A stretch of DNA of 64,000 bases, from contig NZ_AP027058.1 in assembly GCF_027925025.1 (NCBI RefSeq), positions 310,001 to 374,000 on the forward strand, in the 5' to 3' direction. The notes under the pieces are model-generated. The model saw nothing but the letters and a program-made list of their open reading frames with translations. It searched no databases and was not told where the DNA came from. The translations under genes were made by a program, and so were the position numbers. Origin of the DNA: Limnohabitans sp. MORI2 (lineage in GTDB: Bacteria > Pseudomonadota > Gammaproteobacteria > Burkholderiales > Burkholderiaceae_C). Within the stretch, counting starts at the first letter, position 1. Each line of letters starts with the position of its first letter. Below, piece after piece: positions 1 through 8,782 of this stretch.

Positions 1-1289
1 GTGGCATCGGCTGGGATCGGTGGCATGGTTTTATGCCACTGCTCCCAAGCGTCACGCATGGTTTGAAGTCGCTCTGTTTCGCGATGCGCTAGATTCGCGC
101 GCTCGCGCTCGTCTTGGCTGATGTTGAACAGGTAGTCGTTGTTGTCGACCCGTAAATACTTCCAGTCACCAAGGCGCATGGCGCATTGCCCACGATGGTT
201 CATTCGCCAATACATGGGGCGTTCAAACACATGCGTTGGATCGTGCAAGAGGCGCTTCAAAGACACACCGTCTAAAGGGTAGTCGGGCGCGGCGGTGGCA
301 CCTGCTACATCGAGCAAAGTTGCCGTCCAATCCATCGTCATGCAGTGTTGAGTGGAAACGCTGCCTGGGGCGATGACCTGTGGCCAATGGGCGATCCATG
401 GCACGCGGATGCCGCCCTCTGTCAAGTCCATCTTCCCACCGACCAAAGGCCAGTTGTCACTGAAACGTTCGCCGCCGTTGTCACTGGTGAAAACAATCAG
501 GGTGTTGTCGAATTGCTGATTGGCTTTGAGCGCGTCGATGATCCAACCAATGCCTTCGTCCATGTGATGAATCATGCGGCGGTAGGTATGGATATTCCCA
601 CCGTGTAAATGAAACAGATTGCTTTTGACTTCTTCGGCCAAGGCGTGATCTTCGCGTGTTTCCCAGGGCCAATGAGGGGCTGTGTAGTGCAGACTCAAAA
701 AGAAGGGCTTGTCGTTAGCCGCGTCTTTGGACTGCCGCTGCACGTAATCGACAGCACGCTGTGACAGCAAGTCGGTCAAATAACCGATCGACTCAACCTC
801 TTCTTCTCCGGCATAGAGATCGTGCGTGCCGTTGTTACTGCAGTGGCTGAAATAGTCCACACCGCCTGACATGGGGCCAAAGAACTCGTCATAGCCCGAG
901 CTCAAGGGGCTGAAGTGAGGTGGGTAACCCAAGTGCCACTTGCCAATGAGTGCCGTGTTGTAGCCCGCAGCTTTGAGCAATGAGGGCAAGCTGGGGTGCT
1001 CAGGTGGCAGCCCTAAGGTGCTGCTGCCTTTGCTCTTGCTGTTGATGGGTTCTTCTGCTGCACCGCGCAAGCGGTATTGGTAGCGTCCCGTCATCAATGC
1101 GAAACGTGTGGGAGAGCACACAGGCGAGTTGCTATAGCCTTGCGTCAGTCGCAGACCATGGGCTGCCAGTGCATCAATGTGAGGGGAGACAGGGCCGAAT
1201 TCGGCCTCTCGTCCTCCATAGCAGCCTAGATCGGCGTAGCCTAAATCATCGGCCACGATGAAGATGATGTTGGGGCGAGTATGTGTCAT
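1..1289 (-). CDS. Type I sulfatase (arylsulfatase family), 3' end cut by window edge
   Basis: Hydrolyses sulfate esters by family membership. Reading the minus strand from the ATG at 1289 gives an open frame of about 429 residues that runs off the window. It starts with the usual metal-binding beginning (NIIFIVADDLG, residues 7-17) and carries the C-S-P-T-R formylglycine signature at residues 58-62, followed by ALMTGR. IGKWHLG and a TSDNGG motif further on are typical of the family. No signal peptide is visible, so it may act in the cytoplasm. It begins 5 bases after the Bug receptor gene ends, which suggests one operon, so the substrate may be a sulfated organic acid delivered by that receptor. 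Cys58 must be matured by a formylglycine-generating enzyme not seen here. Family call is firm; substrate unknown. Confidence 0.9.
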   Translation of the reverse strand, partial: MTHTRPNIIFIVADDLGYADLGCYGGREAEFGPVSPHIDALAAHGLRLTQGYSNSPVCSPTRFALMTGRYQYRLRGAAEEPINSKSKGSSTLGLPPEHPSLPSLLKAAGYNTALIGKWHLGYPPHFSPLSSGYDEFFGPMSGGVDYFSHCSNNGTHDLYAGEEEVESIGYLTDLLSQRAVDYVQRQSKDAANDKPFFLSLHYTAPHWPWETREDHALAEEVKSNLFHLHGGNIHTYRRMIHHMDEGIGWIIDALKANQQFDNTLIVFTSDNGGERFSDNWPLVGGKMDLTEGGIRVPWIAHWPQVIAPGSVSTQHCMTMDWTATLLDVAGATAAPDYPLDGVSLKRLLHDPTHVFERPMYWRMNHRGQCAMRLGDWKYLRVDNNDYLFNISQDERERANLAHRETERLQTMRDAWEQWHKTMPPIPADA

Positions 1290-1294
1290 GAGAT

Positions 1295-2263
1295 TCACTG
1301 TGGTTTAAAGCCCGACTCTTTGATAGGTGGGCCCCATTTGTCGTAGTCGGATTTCATGATGTCGGCCAATTTCTCGGGGCCATAGCCTGTGGGTTCAAGT
1401 TCCATGTCGATGAGTTTTTTGCGAACGACAGGGTCGTTGACAGCATCCATGGCTGCTTTTGACAACGCTTGAATCACGGATGGTGGTGTGCCGGCAGGCG
1501 CAAACAGGCCATACCAAGCCGAGGCGACCACATCAAAACCTTGCTCTTTGAATGTGGGAACATCTGGAAAGCGAATGCTACGTTTTTCGCCAGCCACGGC
1601 AATCAATTTTGCTTTTTTGCCATCGACCAACGATTGGATATCGGCGGCCACGGTAGACAAAGCTGGAATTTCACCAGAGGCCAGGGCTTGCATGGCAGGG
1701 GCAGTGCCACGGTAGGACACATGCTCTAAGTTGAACCCTGAATCTTTGGCAAACATCAGCCCCATGAAATGCGGCAAAGACCCGGGTGCAGCCGACCCAA
1801 AGAAACCGTTTTGTGCTGGATTTGATTTCACCCAAGCCACATACTCTTTCAAGTTATTGGCAGGCACCTTGTTCGACACGCCCCAACCAATTTGGAAATT
1901 GGTGAGGTGTGTGACAGGGGTGAAGTCTTTGAAGGGGTCGTATTTCAGCTGCCCTGCATAACTGTGCGGAAAGATCGACATGGATGCCACGGGTGTCATC
2001 AGCAAGGTGGTTCCATCATTGGCGGCCGCCTTCACGGCCAAGTTGGCCAGTTGACCACCTGCCCCAGCTTTGTTGTCAACGATGACGGGTTGGTTCAATC
2101 GCTTGGACATGGCGTCAGCAAGTACGCGTGTGAGGATGTCAGATGTGGCACCCGGTGGATAGCCCACCACGATTTTGATGGGGCCGTTTTGTGCCCAGAC
2201 TGATCCGCACATCGCGCTGGCTGCGGCAAGCATAATGGTCTTTATCCACAAGCGTTTTGTCAT
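1295..2263 (-). CDS. Bug-family periplasmic solute-binding receptor (TctC-like)
   Basis: A 322-residue extracytoplasmic binding protein of the tripartite tricarboxylate transporter (Bug) family, which binds small carboxylates or other solutes. Residues 1-24 form a signal peptide ending SVWA. The mature protein opens with the family's IKIVVGYPPGATSDILTR segment and then the VDNKAGAGGQLA loop. Bug genes are often orphaned from TctA/TctB membrane genes, and none is seen here. It is immediately upstream of the sulfatase on the same strand and divergent from a MarR regulator, so the three probably form one regulated unit. The ligand cannot be read from sequence. Confidence 0.9.
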   Translation of the reverse strand: MTKRLWIKTIMLAAASAMCGSVWAQNGPIKIVVGYPPGATSDILTRVLADAMSKRLNQPVIVDNKAGAGGQLANLAVKAAANDGTTLLMTPVASMSIFPHSYAGQLKYDPFKDFTPVTHLTNFQIGWGVSNKVPANNLKEYVAWVKSNPAQNGFFGSAAPGSLPHFMGLMFAKDSGFNLEHVSYRGTAPAMQALASGEIPALSTVAADIQSLVDGKKAKLIAVAGEKRSIRFPDVPTFKEQGFDVVASAWYGLFAPAGTPPSVIQALSKAAMDAVNDPVVRKKLIDMELEPTGYGPEKLADIMKSDYDKWGPPIKESGFKPQ

Positions 2264-2333
2264 TGATGTCTCCGTGAAAGGTTGCTACGGTGAAGAATAC
2301 GATGCTTGTTTTGAATTGATCAAATCAACTCAA

Positions 2334-2861
2334 ATGATCGAAAACCCTGAAATGACGACCATGCGCGAGCCTGCGCGACTAGAAGACTTGCTGAGTTTTC
2401 AGCTGCATCACTTGCATGCGGTTGGCGGCGCGTCGGTGATTCGCTTGCTGGAAGGGCGCTACGGCATCACGAGGCGAGAGTGGCGCTTGTTGGCGCATTT
2501 GTGGCAGGCGGGTGCGCTGTCTCCGTCGAGCTTGGCGCAAGAAATTCGGTTAGATCGTGCCCGTACGTCCAAAGCCATCGGCATATTGCAGACGAAGGGC
2601 TTGATTGAGCGCCACAAGCTCACCAACGACCCGCGCCGTGCGGTGGTGTCATTGACAGCGCAGGGGCTGACAGTGGTCCAGGAGATTTTTCCTCAAGTGG
2701 CGGATATTCATCGCCATTGGGTTTCAGTGTTGAGTGATGCAGAACTGACGTTGTTGCAAAACATGCTGTCAGCTTTGACGCGGCAAGCGCATCACATCAA
2801 TGCGACTTTTGCGACCGATGTGAAGGCCGATCGAAAATTAGGGAAACGTGCGCGTGGCTAA
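2334..2861 (+). CDS. MarR-family transcriptional regulator
   Basis: A 175-residue protein with the MarR winged-helix core: the recognition-helix segment LSPSSLAQEIRLDRARTSKAI is followed by the wing RHKLTNDPRRAVVSLTAQG, flanked by helices for dimerisation. I chose the ATG at 2334; ATGs at 2352 and 2361 are also possible, whereas starting further upstream would run into the divergent receptor gene. Only 70 bases separate it from the Bug receptor start, so it probably controls that receptor/sulfatase operon and itself. MarR proteins usually sense small aromatic or phenolic ligands, but the ligand here is unknown. It overlaps the next gene by 14 bases. Confidence 0.85.
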   Translation: MIENPEMTTMREPARLEDLLSFQLHHLHAVGGASVIRLLEGRYGITRREWRLLAHLWQAGALSPSSLAQEIRLDRARTSKAIGILQTKGLIERHKLTNDPRRAVVSLTAQGLTVVQEIFPQVADIHRHWVSVLSDAELTLLQNMLSALTRQAHHINATFATDVKADRKLGKRARG

Positions 2862-3294
2862 TGACATTGAGGTTCTCTCATCGGCCGTGCATGGCAAGGG
2901 CGTGTTTGCCTTGCGCCATATGGCTGCGGGCGAGCGGGTTGTCGAGTACGTGGGTGAAATCATTTCGATGGCCGAGGCACAACGCCGCCACCCGCATGAC
3001 CCGAACAACCCAGAGCACACGTTTTACTTTCACATTGACGACACGCGTGTGATTGATGGTTTGTATGGCGGCAATGCCTCGCGCTGGATCAACCATTCGT
3101 GTCGCCCCAACTGTGAGCCGGTAGAGATCGATGGTCGAATCTTTATTCACACCCGTCGACAAGTGTGGCGCGGTGAAGAACTCACGTTCAACTATGGCTT
3201 GGTGAGTGACGAACCTGTGACGGATGAGCTGAAGGCCAAATACGTTTGCCGATGCGGGGCCAAAAAATGCAAAGGCACGTTACTCAATGACTAA
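2848..3294 (+). CDS. SET-domain protein-lysine methyltransferase-like protein
   Basis: A small SET-domain protein of 148 residues starting at GTG 2848. SET enzymes transfer methyl groups from S-adenosylmethionine to lysine side chains. The N-terminal GKGVFALRHMAAGERVVEYVGE block (about 16-37), the NHSCRPNC pseudoknot motif (82-89), the ELTFNYG segment (111-117) and a post-SET cysteine set (Cys134, Cys136, Cys141) are all present, so the fold looks intact. SET proteins are best known from eukaryotic histone modification, but short bacterial versions occur; the bacterial substrate is unclear. The gene overlaps the MarR gene by 14 bases, implying translational coupling, and overlaps the convergent next gene by 15 bases. 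Confidence 0.88.
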   Translation: MRVANDIEVLSSAVHGKGVFALRHMAAGERVVEYVGEIISMAEAQRRHPHDPNNPEHTFYFHIDDTRVIDGLYGGNASRWINHSCRPNCEPVEIDGRIFIHTRRQVWRGEELTFNYGLVSDEPVTDELKAKYVCRCGAKKCKGTLLND

Positions 3295-3870
3295 ATGGTC
3301 AATCCATCGACTGCCCGCTGTTGCATCAGTGCGTAGGTCGGGTGTGTAGGGCGCTAGTTCTGGCGTGTCAGACGGGGCGCTGATGTGATTGAGGTCAATC
3401 GCTTGAGCTCGTCCGATCAAGCGAGAGCCGACCTTTTCAAATTGGTAATAGCTGCCATTCCAAAGCTTCGCACCGAAATCCCTGGGTTGCTTGAATAAAA
3501 ACAACAAGCTGTGCTCCAGCCATGCGAAGTTGTTTGGCGTGACCGTCTGCGGGTTGCGATACGGGTAGGGCACATGACAACTCACCTCGACAGCACTGTC
3601 AATGCACTTGAACTCTTTCATCGACAGAAAGTGGTCCACAAAAAGCGGGCTGTCCAGTGTCAACTGAAAACGAGAGGTTTGGCTATCAATGGGGGTGAAC
3701 TTCACATGGCCAATGGCGAGCCGATTTCCATCGCGTGTGACGGCATAGACCTGTTTGCGTCCTTCTAACGCTGGCTCAGCGGCGAAGCTGTTTTGAAGTA
3801 TCGCCATGAGCGTCATGACGATAGCCATTTTGACAATGCATGATTTGAGGCTGATCAACGGTTGATGCAT
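3280..3870 (-). CDS. Exported hypothetical protein
   Basis: A 196-residue protein I do not recognise. The N-terminus has a basic start and a hydrophobic stretch (about residues 12-30, ending NSFA-A) that reads as a signal peptide, so the mature part is probably periplasmic. The remainder is mixed beta-rich sequence with two cysteines (in FKCID and VSCHV) that could form a disulfide after export. No catalytic motif is apparent. Its 3' end overlaps the convergent SET gene by 15 bases; upstream lies the YkgJ-type gene on the same strand 58 bases away. Confidence 0.6.
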   Translation of the reverse strand: MHQPLISLKSCIVKMAIVMTLMAILQNSFAAEPALEGRKQVYAVTRDGNRLAIGHVKFTPIDSQTSRFQLTLDSPLFVDHFLSMKEFKCIDSAVEVSCHVPYPYRNPQTVTPNNFAWLEHSLLFLFKQPRDFGAKLWNGSYYQFEKVGSRLIGRAQAIDLNHISAPSDTPELAPYTPDLRTDATAGSRWIDHLVIE

Positions 3871-3928
3871 CTAAGTTCCCCTTTGGTGGTGTGACATCAC
3901 GCAGATGTGAGAGACGCGTTGATCAACT

Positions 3929-4324
3929 TTAGCGCACAGCTCCGTATGGGCAATAGTTCGGTTTGGGGCCCACCTGTGGGTGTAAGCGGCAGGTGTTGGG
4001 GCGCTTGTCGTACACGGTGCAACGCCGTGTTTTGGCGTCTAGATTCTGACAATCGCCATTAGCCCGGCGCGACAGCGTGAAGATGCTGTTCTTGAAATTG
4101 AAGTGCTCGATCGCCCCCATTTTTTGCAGACGCTTGGCGATCTGTTTGGGCTCTTCGTGCTCAGCTTCAAAGGTGTCGACCAGTTCTAAGCGAATCAAAT
4201 CGGCCATCTTCACCTCAACGGGCATGGTGCAACAGTTGGCAGCGCAGGTGTTGCACAGGCCGCTGCGGTAGCGGGTCCAAGTGTCGCAGTTGTCGACATC
4301 AACAATCGAAATGTGTGATCGCAT
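3929..4324 (-). CDS. YkgJ-type cysteine-cluster protein
   Basis: A 131-residue protein of the zinc- or iron-binding YkgJ/CxxCxxCC family, whose role is not settled. The N-terminal cluster CNTCAANCC occupies residues 24-32, and a second set of cysteines lies in the C-terminal half (GDCQNL, RRCTVYDKRPNTCR, NYCPYG), giving the full eight-cysteine pattern typical of the family. There is no signal peptide. It is divergent from the bicarbonate permease gene with about 90 bases between them. Confidence 0.82.
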   Translation of the reverse strand: MRSHISIVDVDNCDTWTRYRSGLCNTCAANCCTMPVEVKMADLIRLELVDTFEAEHEEPKQIAKRLQKMGAIEHFNFKNSIFTLSRRANGDCQNLDAKTRRCTVYDKRPNTCRLHPQVGPKPNYCPYGAVR

Positions 4325-4414
4325 GCATCAGACCTTATTCGGCCGTTTTGTCGGCGTTAAACATAGATTTATTAGGGAGATCAAAAACCGCTCAGAATGC
4401 ATCCAGGAATGCTT

Positions 4415-5374
4415 ATGAGTAATTTTTTTGATCCCGCCATTTTGTTTTTCTTGCTTGGTATTTTTGCAGGATTGGTCCGTTCAAACCTAGAAATACCACC
4501 TCAAGTGGCAAGATTTTTAGCACTTTACCTGTTGATGGCTCTTGGCCTCAAGGGTGGTTTTGCATTGGCTAAAACGGGCCTGACTTTAGAGGTGATGGAG
4601 GGGTTGTGTGCTGCGTTATTTTTAGCAACTGTGATCCCGTTTGTGGGGTATCAAATACTCAAGCGTTTGACCTCTAAGTTTGATGCCGCAGCCATTGCTG
4701 CAACCTACGGTTCGGTGAGCGCGGTGACTTTCATCACGACGGTGCAGTACTTAGATACGCATGGCATCGCTTATTCAGGCCATATGGCTGCGGCGATGGC
4801 GTTGATGGAATCTCCCGCCATCATCATGGCTGTTTTATTTGCAAGTGCAGCACGACGCACATCAACAGCAGGTGTAGCGTCTAGCAATACGTCTATCACG
4901 CATGTGTTGCATGAGTCATTCACAGATGGTGCGCAGCTATTGCTCTTGGGTGCTATGTTGGTGGGGTATGTGTCGGGAGAAACGGGTAAGGCCATGATGG
5001 CGCCGTTTTCGATTGACTTGTTCAAAGGCATGTTGGCCTTTTTCTTGTTAGACATGGGTTTGTCAACGGCCAGAAATCTCAACCATTTGAAGGGCACTTC
5101 ACCCTTGTTGATGGCCTATGGCGTGATGGGGCCTATCTGCCACGCGGGCATGGCATTTGTGCTCAGTGGGTGGTTGGGCTTGTCGCACGGAGACACTGCT
5201 TTGCTGATGGTGCTGGCTGCGAGCGCGTCTTACATCGCTGTGCCGGCCGTGGTGCGCTACGCCATTCCCGAAGCCAACGCTAGCTTGTATTTTGGTTTGT
5301 CGCTGGGGGTGACGTTCCCATTAAACATCATTTTTGGCATTCCCATTTATGTGGACATCGCCAGTCGTCTGTGA
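4415..5374 (+). CDS. sbtA: SbtA-family sodium-dependent bicarbonate permease
   Basis: An inner-membrane permease of about 319 residues with many hydrophobic segments, resembling the SbtA (DUF897) family that imports bicarbonate with sodium. Characteristic stretches include FFLLGIFAGLVRSNLEIP at the start, GLKGGFAL, a TYGSVSAVTF segment and the C-terminal ASASYIAVPAVVRYAIPEANASLYFGLSLGVTFP. The ATG at 4415 has an AGGA seven bases upstream and is preferred to the ATG at 4397. SbtA is best known in cyanobacteria but homologs occur in heterotrophs. No adjacent PII-like SbtB gene is seen. Family call is good; actual substrate is inferred. Confidence 0.8.
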   Translation: MSNFFDPAILFFLLGIFAGLVRSNLEIPPQVARFLALYLLMALGLKGGFALAKTGLTLEVMEGLCAALFLATVIPFVGYQILKRLTSKFDAAAIAATYGSVSAVTFITTVQYLDTHGIAYSGHMAAAMALMESPAIIMAVLFASAARRTSTAGVASSNTSITHVLHESFTDGAQLLLLGAMLVGYVSGETGKAMMAPFSIDLFKGMLAFFLLDMGLSTARNLNHLKGTSPLLMAYGVMGPICHAGMAFVLSGWLGLSHGDTALLMVLAASASYIAVPAVVRYAIPEANASLYFGLSLGVTFPLNIIFGIPIYVDIASRL

Positions 5375-5385
5375 ATGAATGGCGC

Positions 5386-6324
5386 TCAAGATAAAGCTGG
5401 CAGCTGATATGCCAACACTTTGAGCGAACGCTCGCTCGACACATCGGCAAACACCGCGGGGTTGGCCACGCGTTCGACAAAGTTCAATTCAGGTGCAAGT
5501 GCTTTCATTTGGTCTTGCAAAAAGTCCAAGCCCAACTCGGGCGCGTTGAGGCATAACAGCGCATAGCCACCTGGGGCCAGCAACTCGGGCAAGCGGCGCA
5601 TGAGCCGGGCGTAGTCTTTGGTGGCGACGAAGCTGCCTTTTTGATAGCTGGGTGGATCGACGATGACCAAGCCATAAGGCCCACTGCGCGTGATCTTGCC
5701 CCACGTCTTGAAAATGTCGTGCATCAAAAATGTCGCGCCTGTGCTGATGCCGTTGAGCGCATGGTTGTGTTGGCCAATGGCCATCGCACCGTGGCTCATG
5801 TCCACGTTCACCACTTGCTTAGCGCCGGCTTGCATGGCCACGACTGAGAAGGCGCAGGTGTAGGCAAACAGGTTGAGCACTTTCAGACGTGGTTGGTCCG
5901 CGCCGTAGTTGTGCACGAACCTTCGCACCCATTCGCGACCTTCAGCCATGTCTAAAAACAAGCCATGGTTTTGGCCTTTGAGCACATGCACCCGAAAGCG
6001 GCTGCCGTTCTCTGTCACCACATGCGGATCAGGCACTGAGCCACTCATCAGCCGCGTTTCAAGGTGGCCTTCGGCGCGGCATTGAAACACCCAGTTCAAA
6101 GGCTGGTTGGGCGCAATCTGTGCCCACCGTGTCGACAGCGCGACACCAATCACAGCAAGGTCTTCCTCGCTCACGGGTTGAAAACTGGTCAACAAAATCA
6201 CCGGTGGAAAAGCATCCAAGGCCCACTGCTCGCAGCCAGGGTGTAAACCGCCACGGCCATGAAACACGCGTTGTGCGTCGGTGGATAGGGCCTTGGTGGC
6301 AATGGCGTTGAGCAAGGCTTGCAT
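5386..6324 (-). CDS. Class I SAM-dependent methyltransferase (RlmI/RlmK-like)
   Basis: Probably a nucleic-acid or rRNA methyltransferase of the SAM-dependent RlmI/RlmK C-terminal type. From the ATG at 6324 it is 312 residues. An LKVLNLFAYTCAFSVVAMQAGA motif I lies at about 147-168, an acidic VNVD ends the second strand, and the catalytic-type DPPSYQKGSF is at 223-232. The PUA domain of RlmI is not visible. The frame stays open upstream as far as 6534, but that would overlap the divergent malic enzyme gene, so the shorter form is preferred. It converges with the SbtA gene 11 bases apart. Target unknown. Confidence 0.8.
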   Translation of the reverse strand: MQALLNAIATKALSTDAQRVFHGRGGLHPGCEQWALDAFPPVILLTSFQPVSEEDLAVIGVALSTRWAQIAPNQPLNWVFQCRAEGHLETRLMSGSVPDPHVVTENGSRFRVHVLKGQNHGLFLDMAEGREWVRRFVHNYGADQPRLKVLNLFAYTCAFSVVAMQAGAKQVVNVDMSHGAMAIGQHNHALNGISTGATFLMHDIFKTWGKITRSGPYGLVIVDPPSYQKGSFVATKDYARLMRRLPELLAPGGYALLCLNAPELGLDFLQDQMKALAPELNFVERVANPAVFADVSSERSLKVLAYQLPALS

Positions 6325-6448
6325 GTGGGCTTGGCAGGGCAAAGTAGGAGGAAAGTGCGTAAGTGTATGTACTAGCCCGATGAGCCAAGAGGGTAAGGGC
6401 TGCGCGTTAGGATATGGACCCTTTTTTAGAAAATAGTTCGGACATCTC

Positions 6449-7732
6449 ATGACCCCAGCAGAACAAGAATTACGCACAGCCGCACTTGAATACCACCGCT
6501 CGCCTACCAAGGGCAAGATCCGTGTGGAACCCACTCATCCGCTGGACAACCAGCACGATCTGAGCTTGGCCTATTCACCTGGCGTCGCGTACCCTTGCTT
6601 GGAGATTGAAAAAGACCCTCTCACGTCTTACGAATACACCAGCCGTGGCAACTTGGTGGGCGTCATCACCAATGGCACAGCGGTGTTGGGCTTGGGCGAC
6701 ATCGGCGCATTGGCCGGTAAGCCTGTGATGGAAGGCAAGGGCTGCTTGTTCAAGAAGTTCTCAGGCATTGATGTGTTTGACATCGAACTCGACGAACACG
6801 ACCCAGACAAACTGGTGAACATCATCGCGGCGATGGAGCCCACGTTTGGTGGCGTCAACCTCGAAGACATCAAAGCCCCCGAGTGCTTCTACATCGAGCG
6901 CGAGCTGAGCAAGCGCATGAACATCCCCGTTTTCCACGACGACCAACACGGCACGGCCATCATCTCCGCTGCCGCCATGCTGAACGGCTTGGAGTTGGCT
7001 GGCAAAGACATCACCAAGGTCAAAGTGGCCGTGTCTGGTGCAGGTGCTGCGGCCTTGGCTTGCTTGGGCGTGTTTGTGGGCTTGGGCGTGAAGACCGAGA
7101 ACATTTATGTGTGTGACTCCAAAGGCGTGATTTACCAAGACCGCCCCGGTGGCTACGACGAATCCAAAGCTCGCTTTGCACAAAAAACGGATGCACGCAC
7201 CTTGGCCGATGCCGTGAATGGCGCCGATGTGTTCTTGGGCTGCTCTGCGCCTGGCGTATTGACGCAAGACATGGTCAAGACCATGGCCGACAAGCCGCTC
7301 ATCTTGGCCTTGGCCAACCCCGAGCCTGAGATTCGCCCAGAGTTGGCCAAAGCCGTGCGCCCTGATTGCATCATCGCCACGGGCCGCTCGGACTACCCCA
7401 ACCAAGTGAACAACGTGTTGTGCTTCCCGTACATCTTCCGTGGTGCTTTGGATTGCGGTGCAACCAAAATCACAGAAGAGATGAAGATTGCTTGCGTCCG
7501 TGAAATCGCCGACTTGGCCAAGCTCGAAGTGACTGCCGAAGTGCAAGCCGCCTATCCTGGCTTGGACTTGGCTTTTGGTGTGGACAACATCATTCCCAAG
7601 CCATTCGACACACGCCTTATCCAGCGCATCGCGCCTGCGGTAGCCCGTGCGGCTGAAGCGTCGGGTGTGGCCAAGCGCCCCATCAAAGACTTTGACGCTT
7701 ACGCCAAAACTTTGGCAGCATGGATCAAGTAA
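6449..7732 (+). CDS. NADP-type malic enzyme, short form without phosphotransacetylase domain
   Basis: Decarboxylates malate to pyruvate with reduction of NAD(P). The 427-residue protein has the N-terminal malic domain ([34 protein letters not shown], the [15 protein letters not shown] metal/substrate segment and the DDQHGTA motif) followed by a Rossmann domain ([19 protein letters not shown]). Proteobacterial MaeB enzymes are usually about 750 residues with a C-terminal phosphotransacetylase-like regulatory domain; this one stops at the catalytic part. Cofactor preference cannot be settled by eye. It is divergent from the methyltransferase and is followed 4 bases later by a small HNH gene. 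In this window it could complement pyruvate/oxaloacetate production from aromatic-acid breakdown. Confidence 0.92.
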   Translation: MTPAEQELRTAALEYHRSPTKGKIRVEPTHPLDNQHDLSLAYSPGVAYPCLEIEKDPLTSYEYTSRGNLVGVITNGTAVLGLGDIGALAGKPVMEGKGCLFKKFSGIDVFDIELDEHDPDKLVNIIAAMEPTFGGVNLEDIKAPECFYIERELSKRMNIPVFHDDQHGTAIISAAAMLNGLELAGKDITKVKVAVSGAGAAALACLGVFVGLGVKTENIYVCDSKGVIYQDRPGGYDESKARFAQKTDARTLADAVNGADVFLGCSAPGVLTQDMVKTMADKPLILALANPEPEIRPELAKAVRPDCIIATGRSDYPNQVNNVLCFPYIFRGALDCGATKITEEMKIACVREIADLAKLEVTAEVQAAYPGLDLAFGVDNIIPKPFDTRLIQRIAPAVARAAEASGVAKRPIKDFDAYAKTLAAWIK

Positions 7733-7736
7733 AGCC

Positions 7737-7958
7737 TTGAGTCGGCTCAAGCTCACCCGCGACAAGATCTATAAAACGGTCTCACGCCAATTGCATGGTG
7801 TGGTGCCGTGTTGGGTCTGCGGGGAGCATGTGGCGCATGCCGATGCCACGCTAGAACACATTCAGCCGCTCAGCGAGGGCGGCAATAGCCATCAAGAAAA
7901 TTTGGCCATCAGCCATGACCGCTGCAACAACCTGCGGCATGCCAAAACCAAGGCTTGA
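7737..7958 (+). CDS. Small HNH-nuclease-fold protein
   Basis: A probable 73-residue HNH protein. A CxxC pair (Cys25, Cys28), the LEHIQPLSEGG core with the conserved His41, an N-containing HQENL segment, and HDRC (His60, Cys63) make a complete zinc-supported HNH motif. The start is uncertain: I chose TTG 7737, just after the malic enzyme stop, because earlier starts lie inside that gene; GTG at 7797 is too late to keep the fold comfortable. Short HNH proteins are found both as phage leftovers and as housekeeping nucleases, so the function is unknown. No phage genes surround it. Confidence 0.7.
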   Translation: MSRLKLTRDKIYKTVSRQLHGVVPCWVCGEHVAHADATLEHIQPLSEGGNSHQENLAISHDRCNNLRHAKTKA

Positions 7959-7975
7959 TGGTGTTGTGTCCCGAA

Positions 7976-8185
7976 TCAGTCGTGAGTTGGCTGAATCGCG
8001 TTTTCTAGGTTCATAAAAATAGGTCGACCATCCGGCGTGTTGAGTGGCACGATCTTTTCGTCATGACCATTCGCTGCAGGAATGAGTGCGCACAGTGTGG
8101 GGCTGCAGCGAAGTTCGCCATTCAAATGCACTTCAAGATCGGCAATGACCAGTTGCACATCGGTGAGAATTTGTTTGACCCGCAT
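7976..8185 (-). CDS. Small hypothetical protein, 69 residues
   Basis: A short protein I do not recognise, mostly soluble, with two cysteines (RCSPTLCALIP) and no export signal. A purine-rich AGAGAG sequence precedes the ATG by a suitable distance on the minus strand. It sits 14 bases downstream of the lipocalin gene on the same strand and converges with the HNH gene, so it is likely a minor member of the lipocalin transcript. That it is a real gene rests on spacing and the ribosome-binding site, not on homology. Confidence 0.5.
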   Translation of the reverse strand: MRVKQILTDVQLVIADLEVHLNGELRCSPTLCALIPAANGHDEKIVPLNTPDGRPIFMNLENAIQPTHD

Positions 8186-8199
8186 GGTGGACTCTCTTT

Positions 8200-8763
8200 C
8201 TAGCGTTGAGGTGTTTGTTCGAGTTTTTGCACGTCAAAGTGTTGCGCTTTGAGGCGCAACAGCAAAGCGTCATATGCTTTGGGGCTCACCTGTGGCGTGC
8301 GCGACAACACCCACAGGTACTCGCGTTTGGCGTCACTCACGGCTGCTAGTTGGTAGTCTGTATCGAGGTCTATCACCCAGTAATCGCCCCATACCATCGG
8401 TAACCAACTCAACCATGCAGGCGCAAATCGCACTTGCAGTTTGGGTGATGTGGCTGGGCCGACTTGATGTGCTTTGCCTAGCGCGTCGATGGTGCTGCCA
8501 TCACCCGTCATGCAGCTGTTGAGCACCTGTACGGATCCATCGGTTTGAGCCAAATATTGGGCGCGTGTATTCGCCACGCATTTGGTTTGAAAACGATTGG
8601 GAAATTTGGCAATTTCATACCAAGTGCCCATGTAGCGCGACACGTTCAGCGAATCAATGGTATTGACAGGCGGTAAGGTCGTGGCCGCTGCAGTGGCTTG
8701 TGCATATGCACCCAATGCGGACACCGTCAAAACGACGGCTAAGCTGATGTGTTTGAGCGACAT
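8200..8763 (-). CDS. Blc-type bacterial lipocalin
   Basis: A secreted lipocalin of 187 residues that would bind hydrophobic ligands such as fatty acids or lysophospholipids. The signature GTWYEIAKFPNRFQTKC lies at 46-62 after a signal peptide of about 22 residues (ending AYA). The later WGDYWVIDLDTDYQLAAV and REYLWVLSRTP blocks match the family. E. coli Blc is a lipoprotein; this one lacks an obvious lipobox at the cleavage site, so it is probably soluble in the periplasm. The ATG at 8763 has GAGGGG five bases upstream; a GTG two codons earlier is possible. The YggT-type gene lies immediately upstream on the same strand. Confidence 0.9.
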   Translation of the reverse strand: MSLKHISLAVVLTVSALGAYAQATAAATTLPPVNTIDSLNVSRYMGTWYEIAKFPNRFQTKCVANTRAQYLAQTDGSVQVLNSCMTGDGSTIDALGKAHQVGPATSPKLQVRFAPAWLSWLPMVWGDYWVIDLDTDYQLAAVSDAKREYLWVLSRTPQVSPKAYDALLLRLKAQHFDVQKLEQTPQR

Positions 8764-8782
8764 GATCACCCCTCGTCTGAGT

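Noticed and set aside
6761..7765. A 334-codon open frame antisense to the malic enzyme gene
   Set aside because: Fully contained in the malic enzyme region in the opposite direction; translation is compositionally odd and has no recognisable domain.
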